NCBI RefSeq assembly: GCF_013408825.1
Contig: NZ_JACCBZ010000002.1
Coordinates: forward strand, 372,001 to 436,000
From: Mucilaginibacter tundrae
GTDB lineage: Bacteria > Bacteroidota > Bacteroidia > Sphingobacteriales > Sphingobacteriaceae
Reading direction: 5' to 3'
Length of the DNA: 64,000 nucleotides
Shown here: positions 35,993-45,392 of the stretch, piece after piece
How the letters are laid out: every line of letters starts with the position of its first letter
Position numbering within the stretch: the stretch's first letter is position 1
The notes under the pieces: model-generated
Database searches by the model: none
What the model was told of the DNA's origin: nothing
The model's input: only the letters and a program-made list of their open reading frames with translations
Made by a program: the position numbers and the translations under genes

Positions 35993-37291
35993 ATGAAATC
36001 AACTTACCTAACCTATTTTTTTGCGTTGCTGGTAGGTGGCGCATCTGCTCAAACAGTGAATCTGACTTACAAGGCCGCTGAAAATAAGATCATGCCTGAT
36101 TTAGGCACGGATCTCAATAAAGGGTCGTATAATTTCCAGGTTAATGGCCTGAACAGCGCCTATTATGTTGTTAAATTTAATCCTGAATATCTGGACAGGA
36201 TAAACTCTGCGCCGAGTGGCTTGCCGACTCTTTTTTTAGGCACAACGGTTACTCCAGCCGCGAGCCATTATTCTTTAAATATGTCTATGAAAATGACAAC
36301 GAAGGCATTTGCGGCCGATCCTAATATAAGTGGGTTGTTAGATGAAATCGAAAAGCATTATGATTACATTCAGACAGTTGTAAATACCACCAAGACATTA
36401 TATCAAAACTTTCCAAGTACGACGCTCAAAGCAGCCGATTATATTTCGAAAGCAGGTGACGCATTAACAGCAATCGATACAAAGGCTGGTGCGGATAACA
36501 TCGCCACAACAACAAAGCCCGGCGACCTCGAAGAAATACTTAACCGGACAGTCGGAGAATTTATGGGAGACATTCAAACACTCCATGATAATTCTGACTG
36601 GGCTACGCAAGTTGTACCGGCAACAGATTTGGGCGTTATTTACGCCAGAGAAAAGTTGGTAAACGATAAATTAACAGAAATTAAGAATTGCCCGACAATT
36701 ATTGTCGCGATGAGTACGTGTGTGGATCAAATAGTCACACAGAAACCTTTTACGTTGGAAAGTGATTTCTTCCGTTTAAACATTGTCGTGTTGCAAAACA
36801 AGTTTAATACCAAGCCTGATACTCTTTTACAACAAAAATTAGTGTTCTATCGAAAAAACTACCTCAAATTCCTTGACATCAGTACCGGTTTCTTTTACAA
36901 CGACCTGTATAGCCGTTCTTATTACTATAAAGACACGCTGGGACACACCGGCACGGAATCCAAATCAAAAGCAGACGTATCTATCGGTGCTTTGATCCAT
37001 GGATATTATGTGGTTAGCAGTTCGTTCAAAGCTGGTGTTGGACTCGGGGCATCTGTATCGCTGCTTGATGGAAAAACAAAGTACCTTGGCGGTGGAAGCA
37101 TTGTAATTGGCAGGAAACAGGAACTTGTTTTATCGGGTGGTTTGGCTGTAGCAAGTTTACCAATACCCTCAAATGTATTAACGAATGGACAGAAATTTAC
37201 AGCTTCCAATACCGGTGGTGCAGTTCCGACTTTTAACGCAATAACATGGGGTTACTTTTTTGGGATATCCTATAGCCTCATTAAATTGTAA
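35993..37291 (+). CDS. Secreted or outer-membrane-associated hypothetical protein
   Basis: 432 residues with a clear Sec signal peptide (MKSTYLTYFFALLVGGASA before QTVNL). No known domain recognised. The N-terminal half has helices with a YDYIQTVVNTTKTLYQNF segment; the C-terminal part (about 320-432) alternates Gly-rich beta strands (VSIGALIHGYYVVSS, LGGGSIVIG, LVLSGGLAVASL) and ends WGYFFGISYSLIKL, which suggests a small beta-barrel. It lies just inside the inferred element, 114 bp upstream of the caspase-like gene and in the same direction. Function unknown. Confidence 0.6.
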   Translation: MKSTYLTYFFALLVGGASAQTVNLTYKAAENKIMPDLGTDLNKGSYNFQVNGLNSAYYVVKFNPEYLDRINSAPSGLPTLFLGTTVTPAASHYSLNMSMKMTTKAFAADPNISGLLDEIEKHYDYIQTVVNTTKTLYQNFPSTTLKAADYISKAGDALTAIDTKAGADNIATTTKPGDLEEILNRTVGEFMGDIQTLHDNSDWATQVVPATDLGVIYAREKLVNDKLTEIKNCPTIIVAMSTCVDQIVTQKPFTLESDFFRLNIVVLQNKFNTKPDTLLQQKLVFYRKNYLKFLDISTGFFYNDLYSRSYYYKDTLGHTGTESKSKADVSIGALIHGYYVVSSSFKAGVGLGASVSLLDGKTKYLGGGSIVIGRKQELVLSGGLAVASLPIPSNVLTNGQKFTASNTGGAVPTFNAITWGYFFGISYSLIKL

Positions 37292-37404
37292 TTCCAAGGT
37301 GCTTTTAAGTGCTTTTCGTTTCCCTTCGTGCCAGATGATTCTCTTTCAGTGCCCTAAAGGATACCTTTGGCTATCTTAGTAAGTATTTTCACCAATAAAA
37401 AAAC

Positions 37405-38098
37405 ATGGTCACAAGAAATGCTATCATCCTAAGCTGCCCCGATAAAAAGGGCAATTACCTGCCTGGCGCTGTAAGCGACGCGCAAAGTTTTCGAAACTTC
37501 CTGCTTTCACCCAAAGGCGGTAGCTGGCGTAAAGAAGTAATATTGACCTTCGAAAATGCACGTTGGGAAAGCTGCGAAACCTATATCAGCAATGTCGTAG
37601 CCGATTACCAGGTGATTTATTTTACGGGACACGGGGCAAGCAGCGAAAATGAAAGACTGCTACAATTGGAAGATTACCTCGTACCTGATACTTTTCTGTT
37701 AAACAATAATCTAAGACAGCTGATTATTGTCGATGCCTGTAGAAATTACCTTCCGACAATAAGCGGAATTTCTGAGGCAGATGATGTTTATGCCAGTTTT
37801 TCAGGGGAATCTATAGCCAGAAATATTTTCGACAATTACATACTTACCTCACCTAAAGGGAAATTGTTTGTCCATGCGACCCAGGACGGAGAATTAGCTA
37901 TTGATGCACCTCTTGGCAGAGGCGGCGTTTTTACAATAGCATTGCTGACATCAGCCTTGCTCCATAAAACGAAGCAAGTTGGATGCTGACCAAATCGAAA
38001 AACCCAAATCGGCAATTAAAATCAAGCAGTCGTCTTTTGGGAATTTGGTTGGAATTGGCTTATTGGCTTTTGGTATATATCAAATGTTAAAAGATTAA
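37405..38098 (+). pseudogene. Caspase-like (peptidase C14) protein with a frameshift; C-terminal membrane helix
   Basis: The first frame gives 194 residues: RNAIILSCPDKKG, the strand and His motif YFTGHGA (His76), and the active-site Cys in VDACRN (Cys112). It then stops at 37987. From about 37946 a second frame, one base on, stays open to the TAA at 38096-38098. It reads KLDADQIEKPKSAIKIKQ and then a membrane helix (NLVGIGLLAFGIYQML). Joining the two at the AAAA run near 37969 gives a coherent protein of about 230 residues with a C-terminal anchor. Prokaryotic caspase-like proteases are known executioners in defence systems. The shift may be a real inactivation, a sequencing error or recoding. 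I have not seen a cognate sensor gene beside it. Confidence 0.7.
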
Positions 38099-38498
38099 TT
38101 TATTGAATTGGCTGATATCGGTGATATTTGTTAATTAACGATAATTTAACGCCAAGTGTCTAAACTAAAAGCCTTCAAACCTATATTGTCATGGAGATCA
38201 CCAAAGCTTGTCGGAAGTATCTTATGGAAAGGCAGGGATAAATTGTTAAATTACAAGTTTCGATAAGAGCAGAAAATTATGAGTCCCCGGCAGAGGGTGA
38301 AACGCGAAATATTTTTAAGGGCAGAAAACTTCGTTTCTGACTTACTTAGGCCAATTTACAACAAAATTTTGGTAATTCCAAGGCTTTAAAAAAAATCATT
38401 CTGACGAAATCCCGACACTTTTTGCGTTCAATTCAGCAGTAAAAGTTGCATTGTTTCACATTCCCAATAAAGTGTTCGATGAAAACATACAATTGAGA
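38099..38498. other. 400-bp interval without a recognisable gene
   Basis: Very AT-rich and broken by stops in every frame. A 16-codon frame at 38190 is too short to support. I see nothing else here. Confidence 0.5.
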
Positions 38499-39731
38499 TT
38501 ATTCTGATCCAGGGACAAATTCAATTACTTTACAAAGTCCATTAAAAATGTCTGCTTCTACTTTTTTATACTTTACTCCTGCAACCATGGTTCCATTAGT
38601 ATACTCAACGCTCACCTTATCATTGCGACCGTATTTAGCTTTATGCGACTTTGGCCTGTCATCAACGTATGGCTTTGGTGCCGGTTTATGGTCTGGAGGT
38701 GCAAGATTAAAGGCAATGTTCTTCGGAATGTCAGGACCATTGTCTATCCTTACCTGTTTTGCGGAGCCGGTCTGTATGTTCCTGAATATCCTAAACAGCT
38801 CATCCGCTTTTGCAGTATACAAGAATTTCCCGTTTTCAAAATCAAACGCGGTGGTGCCAAATGATCCGATTACGCAATCCGTTGTGGGTTCTGCAATACT
38901 GGGGTCAAGGTTTTCAAATTCATCCAATATAAATTTAGTCTCAACACTATACAGGTCATATTTCTTTAATAGTAATTCATTTTTTATGGCAAAATTACCG
39001 CCCATCTTTTTACGCTGTACGCTCGGGTATATTATGGCCTCCAGATCGCCGTCACTTTTTACCGGATAAAACATTTGGTCGGACGACAGTAAGGCGCTAA
39101 ACAAATAGTCTTTGGGTCGATCCCTTTCTACGGGGTAGGCATAAACATCAATAAAAAATTCATCCAGTAAGTAGAAAACCTCCTGCAATTCATGTGCAAT
39201 ATGAGGGTTGTTCTCTTTATCATTTTTTATTACGCTACATACCCCTCGCGCACCGGGTTTCAACAGAAATCTCGATATGGTAATCACATCACCGTTTTGC
39301 GGTTTGGTTTCCCAATAAGCAGAAGCTTCATCCAGGGCGCAATAAGTCACCTGCTGGCCAGGGATGTTGCAGCGGCCATAATTACAAAATTGAACCGGAG
39401 GCGCTAAAAGCTGATCAATATCGGTTAAATAACTCAGTTCGCGCCCTTGAGCCTTAAGAATACGATTGTTGTTTGAAATTCTTACGAGGAATTTCGGAAG
39501 TTGGGCTGCGGTGGAGACAGGCTTTATATTAAAAAATGTGGTGATATTTTGTTTAAGCTTTTCAAATTCTGTGTCGGTAAGATCCTGTATTTTTCCAAAT
39601 AGCGTCCTATAGTAATCCAATTTCTTCTTGATTTCGGGAATTGGATTCAGGTTCATCACCTCCCGGTTAGTCAGGTTATTAGCGATTTTCTCAACTAAAC
39701 CAAATTCGTCAAAAATCGGCGGTAACTTCAT
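38499..39731 (-). CDS. RES-domain protein
   Basis: 410 residues. The middle (about 100-260) resembles a RES domain: YRI-like start (FLVRISNNNRILKAQG), then FCNYGRCNIPGQQVTYCALDEASAYWE, which corresponds to the family pattern GR-N-PG ... YxAxxxxTAxxE. RES proteins include NAD+-consuming toxins, usually paired with an Xre-family antitoxin; stand-alone larger versions also exist. Here the domain is flanked by an N-terminal helical part and a C-terminal region of about 100 residues. No Xre gene is adjacent; the upstream neighbour is a 221-residue protein. Three 24-bp iterons lie just upstream of the start. Confidence 0.65.
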   Translation of the reverse strand: MKLPPIFDEFGLVEKIANNLTNREVMNLNPIPEIKKKLDYYRTLFGKIQDLTDTEFEKLKQNITTFFNIKPVSTAAQLPKFLVRISNNNRILKAQGRELSYLTDIDQLLAPPVQFCNYGRCNIPGQQVTYCALDEASAYWETKPQNGDVITISRFLLKPGARGVCSVIKNDKENNPHIAHELQEVFYLLDEFFIDVYAYPVERDRPKDYLFSALLSSDQMFYPVKSDGDLEAIIYPSVQRKKMGGNFAIKNELLLKKYDLYSVETKFILDEFENLDPSIAEPTTDCVIGSFGTTAFDFENGKFLYTAKADELFRIFRNIQTGSAKQVRIDNGPDIPKNIAFNLAPPDHKPAPKPYVDDRPKSHKAKYGRNDKVSVEYTNGTMVAGVKYKKVEADIFNGLCKVIEFVPGSE

Positions 39732-39778
39732 GCTAACTATTATAAATGGTTGTGGTTTTAGATTCTTTAGAAGCAGTG

Positions 39779-39840
39779 TTTACTAAATTTATTACAGCAA
39801 CATTTGCTAAGTTTATCACAACCATATTTACTAAATTTCC
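39779..39840. promoter_or_regulatory. 24-bp tandem iterons upstream of the RES gene
   Basis: TTTACTAAATTTATTACA, TTTGCTAAGTTTATCACA and a partial TTTACTAAATTTCC are spaced exactly 24 bp apart (39779, 39803, 39827). They sit 48 to 109 bp upstream of the RES start at 39731 on the minus strand, between it and the 221-residue gene. Probably a repressor operator or promoter array. Confidence 0.6.
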
Positions 39841-39882
39841 ATCTACCTACTAATGCAAGATCGAGAATTTATTGAGTAGCGA

Positions 39883-40548
39883 CTACCATTTAATTTCAGG
39901 AAAGCCACCAAATTCCAAGTTGAGGATTTTACATTCCTTTTCTGCGGCGCTGTTTTCCAGACCCCGTAACATATCCTTGTATTCCTTTGAGTTTTCGTCA
40001 AAATAATTGTGAAACAAATCAGCAATTTTTCGAAACCTACCTTTACCTGGGTTCAAGCGGAGATAGTCAAGGGCAATAGCCTGGCTGATGAGATAAACAT
40101 ACGGGTGGCTAATGTTAATCCATTTACCAATAAATTCCTGTAAATATAACCCGTCTTTGGCATCGAAACTGGTCAGTGCGTTACGCAGTTGTGCTTCCAA
40201 TAAATATAAGCAACTCTGGTCGAGTGGTTCAGTAGCCAAGTAACCAGCTTCGTTACGCAATACATTAAAAGCAATAATCAGGTCTGACCAAAGAAAATTA
40301 AAACCCTGATAGGTTACCTTAAAGTGCCCGTCAAGCGTTAATACTTCATCGTAACGCTGGCCAGAGTACGCTTTTCTGATCTCATAGGCCAGTGCCATCA
40401 GCAATTCTGATTTTCCTTTGGTGCGCTCGCCCTCCGGGTCAAGCCGTTCTGCCAGTTTATGAATGGTACTATACAGTGTACGCAAGTCCGCATAGTCGCC
40501 GAGTATTTGGACACCTGTTCCTTTTTTTGTGGGATAGATTTGCAGCAT
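39883..40548 (-). CDS. Hypothetical protein, possibly DUF6904 family
   Basis: 221 residues. It begins MLQIYPTKKGTGVQILGDYADLRTLY and has a helical character throughout (for example SELLMALAYEIRKAY, LLEAQLRNAL). I am only moderately sure of the DUF6904 label. The function is unknown. It precedes the RES gene, separated from it by 151 bp that hold the iterons, so it could be a partner of the RES protein or an unrelated gene. No catalytic motif recognised. Confidence 0.55.
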   Translation of the reverse strand: MLQIYPTKKGTGVQILGDYADLRTLYSTIHKLAERLDPEGERTKGKSELLMALAYEIRKAYSGQRYDEVLTLDGHFKVTYQGFNFLWSDLIIAFNVLRNEAGYLATEPLDQSCLYLLEAQLRNALTSFDAKDGLYLQEFIGKWINISHPYVYLISQAIALDYLRLNPGKGRFRKIADLFHNYFDENSKEYKDMLRGLENSAAEKECKILNLEFGGFPEIKW

Positions 40549-40694
40549 ATTTAAATCTATAAAATTACAATAATCGTCATCAATGCCAAATAAGGTTCGT
40601 GAAATTATGGAAACTCAGCTATGTTACAGCCGTAATTAATTATTTGATAACAACTCCTTAAGCCTGTTATGTAGATGAAAATGTATGTTAGGAG

Positions 40695-41852
40695 CTAAGA
40701 AAATAATGTCATCTGCTCGCTGCTAATGACATTCCACTTGGTGATTTCCGGAAGATAGGCCTCGTTTTTAAAATCGCAAACAATCGCTACACTAAACCTT
40801 GCTCTTGTTAACGCAACATAGAACTTCGCCAGATTAAATGCCGGCTGCTCTTTACCCTTGACCGTTTTAGTAAGTCTGCCATCTTTAAGAAATTTAACAA
40901 TAGCGGCCGTTGGATATATCAGTACTCTGTCGAAACCAAGTCCTTTTGACATTCCAAAATTGAATTCTTGCTCATTCGCATTGTTATAGCGCAAAACTGT
41001 CGGAACGTAAATTTTTGAATATGCGATAACATCTGTCGCCCGAACCAGAAATATTCCGGAATGCCCCGGAGGTTCGGCGCGGCAGGCCGTGTCCTGGCAA
41101 GGCATACTTGCCGGCAAATTGGGAAATAAACGGGAGGAAAAATTGCAAATTATTTGATTGTTCCGGTGCGATTTTTGAAGCGTGGTTTCGTCGATCAGGC
41201 AATCGAGTTTCTTGTCCGAAATGAATTTTTTGATCGCACCGTTTTTATAACCGGAATGGAGTTTTTCATGATGGGTGAGGTAAGTGACCTGACGCGGATC
41301 GCCTACAAGCAAAATTTCTGCGTCAGTGGAAAACAAAAGCTTCAGCACTTCAAGGTCATAACCGGCCAGGTCCTGGACTTCATCGACAAAAATGTGGGTA
41401 TATATCCGTTTTAACCGATTGATGACTGCACCGTTGCTTTTTTCGTTGGTCCTGACCACAAATTTGCTCAGCTTATCAGAAAAAATCTTTTGGCTGCCGG
41501 TAAAATAATGCCGGCTAAATTGGCCGGACTCACTGAAATAGACCTTGCCCTTATCAGTAATGGTATAGCCGGATTGCTCGTTTACTAAAAGTAGGCCTCT
41601 TATTTTACCGTTGAACAGACTGCCCTGGTATGGCTTTACCCCATGTTGAAGCAAAAAGGAAAACCATGGCTGAACAGTGATGTATGGCGGGAACGCCCGG
41701 TTAAACAAAACAATTTTTTTTATGATTTCTTCCGCATTGGCTTGGGTGTAGGTAGTGATCAGCACGTTGCCCGAGCACTGCGCTAAAGCCTTATTGACAA
41801 TGAGCGTGGTTTTACCGGAACCGGCAGCAGCAATCATTAGTTTATTGCTCAT
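40695..41852 (-). CDS. gajB: UvrD-like helicase, Gabija GajB-like
   Basis: 385 residues, with the Walker A motif AAAGSGKTT at residues 8-16, motif II IFVDEVQDLAGYD, motif III LLVGDPRQVTY and motif VI FYVALTRARF. The arrangement is that of a compact UvrD/PcrA-type helicase. In Gabija, GajB is a UvrD-like protein encoded next to the OLD-family nuclease GajA; here it overlaps the upstream OLD gene by 11 nt. It is shorter than the characterised GajB (about 490 residues), so parts of the accessory domains are missing or reduced. Order GajA then GajB matches known systems. Confidence 0.8.
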   Translation of the reverse strand: MSNKLMIAAAGSGKTTLIVNKALAQCSGNVLITTYTQANAEEIIKKIVLFNRAFPPYITVQPWFSFLLQHGVKPYQGSLFNGKIRGLLLVNEQSGYTITDKGKVYFSESGQFSRHYFTGSQKIFSDKLSKFVVRTNEKSNGAVINRLKRIYTHIFVDEVQDLAGYDLEVLKLLFSTDAEILLVGDPRQVTYLTHHEKLHSGYKNGAIKKFISDKKLDCLIDETTLQKSHRNNQIICNFSSRLFPNLPASMPCQDTACRAEPPGHSGIFLVRATDVIAYSKIYVPTVLRYNNANEQEFNFGMSKGLGFDRVLIYPTAAIVKFLKDGRLTKTVKGKEQPAFNLAKFYVALTRARFSVAIVCDFKNEAYLPEITKWNVISSEQMTLFS

Positions 41853-43482
41853 CTATCGCCCTGTTGATATACGCCGGGAATTTAAGTACTTCAGTAGTAT
41901 CGAATATTTTCAGCGCGCATTCCGTCTTCTTTTCCCGCATGTACCGGTGCAAGGCTTCTTCGGTGCGAACTTTTCCCAATATCTTATTGACTACTTCGAC
42001 TCCGTTCACCTGAATAAATTTCGGCTCCAGCGTATTATAATTATAATCCTCTATCGGTAGCACACCGGTATCCACGTTTTCATCGTAACAAATGCGAATA
42101 CCTGCTTTCGCGTTAGGGGCTAAATAATCTTCGTATTTCTTTGTTAACCCTTCGATATTACCATCGTTATCAGTAACGACTGCCACCGATTTCTTTATCG
42201 CCACCGCAATGGCCAGGAAGCGCGTGAACGTAAGTCCTACCGAGATCACGTCGATCTCATCGTCGATCGGCAGACGCCCTTGGTGCCCCTGCATATAGGC
42301 TTTCTGTACGACTAGTTCATCCGAGTCCCCCTCAACGAGAATGGCCCGTTTACACAAGATCAGCCGAAGCGTGTCATACCCCGGAATTTTTTGAAAGAAC
42401 TGATAAGTGTCTTTATTCAGGTCATTAAGCCTCAATGTCTTTTTTCCATTCAGCAGGATCAGGTTCTTCAACGCGAGTTTATTGGCTACGAAACTGCTAT
42501 GGGTAGAGATCAGTATCTGTTTGTCTTTTCCTTTGTCCTGTATCGTCCGTATCAGTTGGTTGAGTTTAGCATGAGACAGGTGATTTTCCGGTTCTTCAAG
42601 CAAGATAATGCTGGCTTCTTTTGTTTTTTTATGTTCCAGGGCCAGCTTGGTCTTAATGATTGCCTGTTCACCTTTTCCAATATGGTGAAAAGGTACATCC
42701 TGAACGTAGGTTAAAAAACTGTGTTCCCAGGCGTTCTTGGATGACAGGTCAATCGATAGTTTTACCTCTTTATCCTTTTCGTCCTTTTTAGAAGCTTTGG
42801 CGATCACCTGGTTAACGTTCATTACTTCGCGATCATTTATAAACGTGCCTTGCAGTCTGCGATGGGCCTGTGCAAGGCTGTTCTTTTGCTTTTCATCAAG
42901 CAGCGTTTTAATAATGTGGGATATGTAGACATCTGAACCATTCTGGTAACGATTGCTGCTGGAATCTATCAAGGCCGACTTGATCGGGATGCGCCGGGGG
43001 GTAATTGGCTCCCTGGCACAAGATGTCCAGCTAACCTCATAGAATTCAATTGGCAATGAGGTGACCTCTCCCGCGTGTACAAAATCGTCATAATCTGCTT
43101 TGTGCTTTTCGTCAACGGCGATCTTTAAGCAGATGCCACATTCGCTGACCTGGTCACTATTGCCGTCCCCTTCGAAAAACGGCAGATCTTCACCGGCGAT
43201 AAAAACCTCGATGCTTATTTCAGGCGCAGCAACCGGTTTGTTTGTGTTTAAAGCCGTTTTAAACTCCTCTACAGCTTCATTGTTAAAGAAGTATTCCGAA
43301 AGTTCGTTACGCGCGTAGCGGCCATTATAAAGCCCCGTAAGCGTAAGATGAATGGCTTCCAGTATTGTGGACTTTCCACTTTCATTATTACCCACAAGGA
43401 TATTCATACCGGGGCTAAGTTCTATGGTGAACGCTTCTTTAAAGCATTTGAAGTTTTTGATTTTTACCCGGCTGATGTGCAT
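41842..43482 (-). CDS. gajA: OLD-family ATPase/TOPRIM nuclease, Gabija GajA-like
   Basis: 546 residues. The ABC-type ATPase part has Walker A GNNESGKST (residues 31-39) and Walker B IILLEEPENHLSH with a following STHSSF switch. The C-terminal TOPRIM domain has ILVEGDSDELVV and TDNDGNIEG. OLD proteins of this layout next to a UvrD helicase are class 2, the Gabija type, which degrades or senses DNA during phage infection. Length is close to known GajA (about 580). The overlap with the GajB gene supports one functional unit. Confidence 0.85.
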   Translation of the reverse strand: MHISRVKIKNFKCFKEAFTIELSPGMNILVGNNESGKSTILEAIHLTLTGLYNGRYARNELSEYFFNNEAVEEFKTALNTNKPVAAPEISIEVFIAGEDLPFFEGDGNSDQVSECGICLKIAVDEKHKADYDDFVHAGEVTSLPIEFYEVSWTSCAREPITPRRIPIKSALIDSSSNRYQNGSDVYISHIIKTLLDEKQKNSLAQAHRRLQGTFINDREVMNVNQVIAKASKKDEKDKEVKLSIDLSSKNAWEHSFLTYVQDVPFHHIGKGEQAIIKTKLALEHKKTKEASIILLEEPENHLSHAKLNQLIRTIQDKGKDKQILISTHSSFVANKLALKNLILLNGKKTLRLNDLNKDTYQFFQKIPGYDTLRLILCKRAILVEGDSDELVVQKAYMQGHQGRLPIDDEIDVISVGLTFTRFLAIAVAIKKSVAVVTDNDGNIEGLTKKYEDYLAPNAKAGIRICYDENVDTGVLPIEDYNYNTLEPKFIQVNGVEVVNKILGKVRTEEALHRYMREKKTECALKIFDTTEVLKFPAYINRAIDEQ

Positions 43483-43547
43483 CGTGGTGAGGTTTAAGTG
43501 AAGGGGTTAATTTAGCATATTCGGTTTAACCTTATTTAATGATGTTA

Positions 43548-44354
43548 TTAGTTAAGTTTCAGTTTTCTAAAGTGTTTATTCAATTCGCGAATGACCTTGT
43601 CAAACTGCGGCAGGTCCTTAATCTGATGATTCAGCGAACCGGCCCATCTTCCCTTAAAGCTGTTAAGTTTGGAATTGAGCTTGTTTAGAAAATCGGCTGG
43701 CAGATGGCCCTTATTTTTCGCTTTGCGCTCAAACTCCGGCCAACAATAAACAATATCCATTTTTTCATATTCCAACAAATACCATAGGTCGTAAAGGTCT
43801 CGTGGCTGGGTCCTGCCCATTAAAGCGCACATTTTTTCTATGATCACCTCGTTGAGCTGGTAACTGAGCACTTTAAAATCCGGCAGGTCGGAATAGTGTA
43901 TAAATACCTGCATGTCTTTCGGGTCAAATTCCAATACTTCTTTTCGGGTGATATCAACTTTCACTTCCTTTGCTCCGACCTTACCGCCCAGCGGCCCGCT
44001 GTAAGTGATATAAAAATTAATACTGCCGCTTTCATGTTCGTCCCCCTCCCGAAGTGCAAGCGTGATATTTGCTTCTTCCTTAACGAAATCAAAAACCTTT
44101 TGCAGATCGCTAAAAATGTCATTGTTGGTCAGGGAATCGTCCAGTAAAGAAAAATCGAGATCTTCTGAATAACGGTAGTCTTCAATATAAACCTTTTTTA
44201 ATACCGTCCCTCCTTTAAATGCCAGCTGTTTGGATAGACGCGGGTGCTTTGAAATACCATATAATATCCAGGACAATATATAATCCTTTTCAATCTGGGT
44301 ATCCCTAACACCCGCCTGTCGTGCAAATTGTTGTATTTCAGCTGGTCTGATCAT
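43548..44354 (-). CDS. abiEii: AbiEii-type nucleotidyltransferase toxin
   Basis: 268 residues, with the family start (IEKDYILSWILYGI), then FKGGTVLKKVYIEDYRYSEDLDFSLLDD, which contains the nucleotidyltransferase GG and SEDLDF metal-binding elements, and later a QLNEVIIEKMCALMGRTQPRDLYDLWYL block typical of AbiEii. These proteins transfer nucleotides to target RNAs and arrest growth. The antitoxin gene lies directly upstream and overlaps it by 4 nt, as in type IV abiE operons. Confidence 0.9.
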   Translation of the reverse strand: MIRPAEIQQFARQAGVRDTQIEKDYILSWILYGISKHPRLSKQLAFKGGTVLKKVYIEDYRYSEDLDFSLLDDSLTNNDIFSDLQKVFDFVKEEANITLALREGDEHESGSINFYITYSGPLGGKVGAKEVKVDITRKEVLEFDPKDMQVFIHYSDLPDFKVLSYQLNEVIIEKMCALMGRTQPRDLYDLWYLLEYEKMDIVYCWPEFERKAKNKGHLPADFLNKLNSKLNSFKGRWAGSLNHQIKDLPQFDKVIRELNKHFRKLKLN

Positions 44355-45172
44355 GTGGTTTGTGCGCTTATTATAGTTTCAGTATCGATATTTTCCTGTA
44401 CCCTCCATTTTTTGTTTACGGGGCCAGCGGCGGGTAGCTCTGTATCCAACGTGATCACCGATTCTGTGCGGAGTTCCAAAAGAGCCGGAATAATTTCTTG
44501 CCCGGTATCAAAAAGCTCAAGGAGATAACCGAGTCGTTTAGTGACCGAGTGGGCACTGAATTTTTGGCAATAATCCAGTAGTTTGGACCATTTTAATTTT
44601 TGTTTTGAAGCGTATATTGCTTTAGCAATCTCTACAATCCCGCCTGCATATTCCGGTTTGTACAGACAGTCAATAATTGTTTTTTCAAGGTCGGAACAGT
44701 TAACACGATTAAAATCATCGATCCACGTAGGGGCGCCCCCAAAGTAATGCTGTTCGTTGTAATAGATAAACTGGAAAGTAATGTCCCGAACGTTGACCAT
44801 TGCGGGCCTCACTTGTTTTTTGGTAATTACATACTCATTTAAGGAAGGCTGTGTGATCAGGCCGTGTATTTGTAACGCTGAAAAATAACCGATATAATAA
44901 TCAGGACTGCCCACTAATGGCTCGGCCAGCAAATGCCAATCGGGCAGGTATTGTTCCGGGCGCTCGTGGTAAGGGATAAGGTAGTACGTTCCCTGTTTAA
45001 CCTTCATCAGCAGGCCACGCTTAACCATGTCACTCAATAACTGGCGTAATGCGCCGCCCTTCATGTCCGTCATCAGGCCAGCCGCATCTGCTACCGTAAA
45101 CCAGTCTCTTTTTAGTTGATCCTGGATGCGAAATAATAAATTACCGGATTGGTAAGAAATGTTTTTATTCAT
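44351..45172 (-). CDS. abiEi: AbiEi-type antitoxin and autorepressor
   Basis: 273 residues. The N-terminal winged helix (WFTVADAAGLMTD, then ALRQLLSDMVKRGLLMKVKQGTYYLIPY) is followed by the AbiEi antitoxin domain (YYIGYFSALQIHGL, TPSLNEYVITKKQVRP-like, and YCQKFSAHSVTKRLGYLLE). AbiEi neutralises the toxin and represses its own promoter by binding inverted repeats. Two matching operator candidates are found immediately upstream. Confidence 0.9.
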   Translation of the reverse strand: MNKNISYQSGNLLFRIQDQLKRDWFTVADAAGLMTDMKGGALRQLLSDMVKRGLLMKVKQGTYYLIPYHERPEQYLPDWHLLAEPLVGSPDYYIGYFSALQIHGLITQPSLNEYVITKKQVRPAMVNVRDITFQFIYYNEQHYFGGAPTWIDDFNRVNCSDLEKTIIDCLYKPEYAGGIVEIAKAIYASKQKLKWSKLLDYCQKFSAHSVTKRLGYLLELFDTGQEIIPALLELRTESVITLDTELPAAGPVNKKWRVQENIDTETIISAQTT

Positions 45173-45179
45173 AGCTGAT

Positions 45180-45200
45180 TTGTCAGCATTAAGCTGATAT
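45180..45200. promoter_or_regulatory. AbiEi operator O1
   Basis: TTGTCAG-CATTAAG-CTGATAT, an imperfect inverted repeat starting 8 bp upstream of the abiEi start codon. It is nearly the same as O2. Confidence 0.7.
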
Positions 45201-45241
45201 TTATACTACAAAGATATAAAATTATAATTTACATATACAAA

Positions 45242-45262
45242 TTGTCAGTTCCAAGCTGACAA
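45242..45262. promoter_or_regulatory. AbiEi operator O2
   Basis: TTGTCAG-TTCCAAG-CTGACAA, perfect 7-bp inverted repeat with 7-bp spacer, 62 bp from O1 (about six helical turns). Two operators fit cooperative AbiEi binding. Confidence 0.7.
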
Positions 45263-45392
45263 AACAACTACAAGAATAGAGTTATCTACGTTAATTTAAA
45301 GTGTATCTTCTTAATTTTAATTAGCTTTATACCTTATATACTATATAACTTAATAAGTATATCGTAAGAAATAAAAATAATATAAGAGCAGT

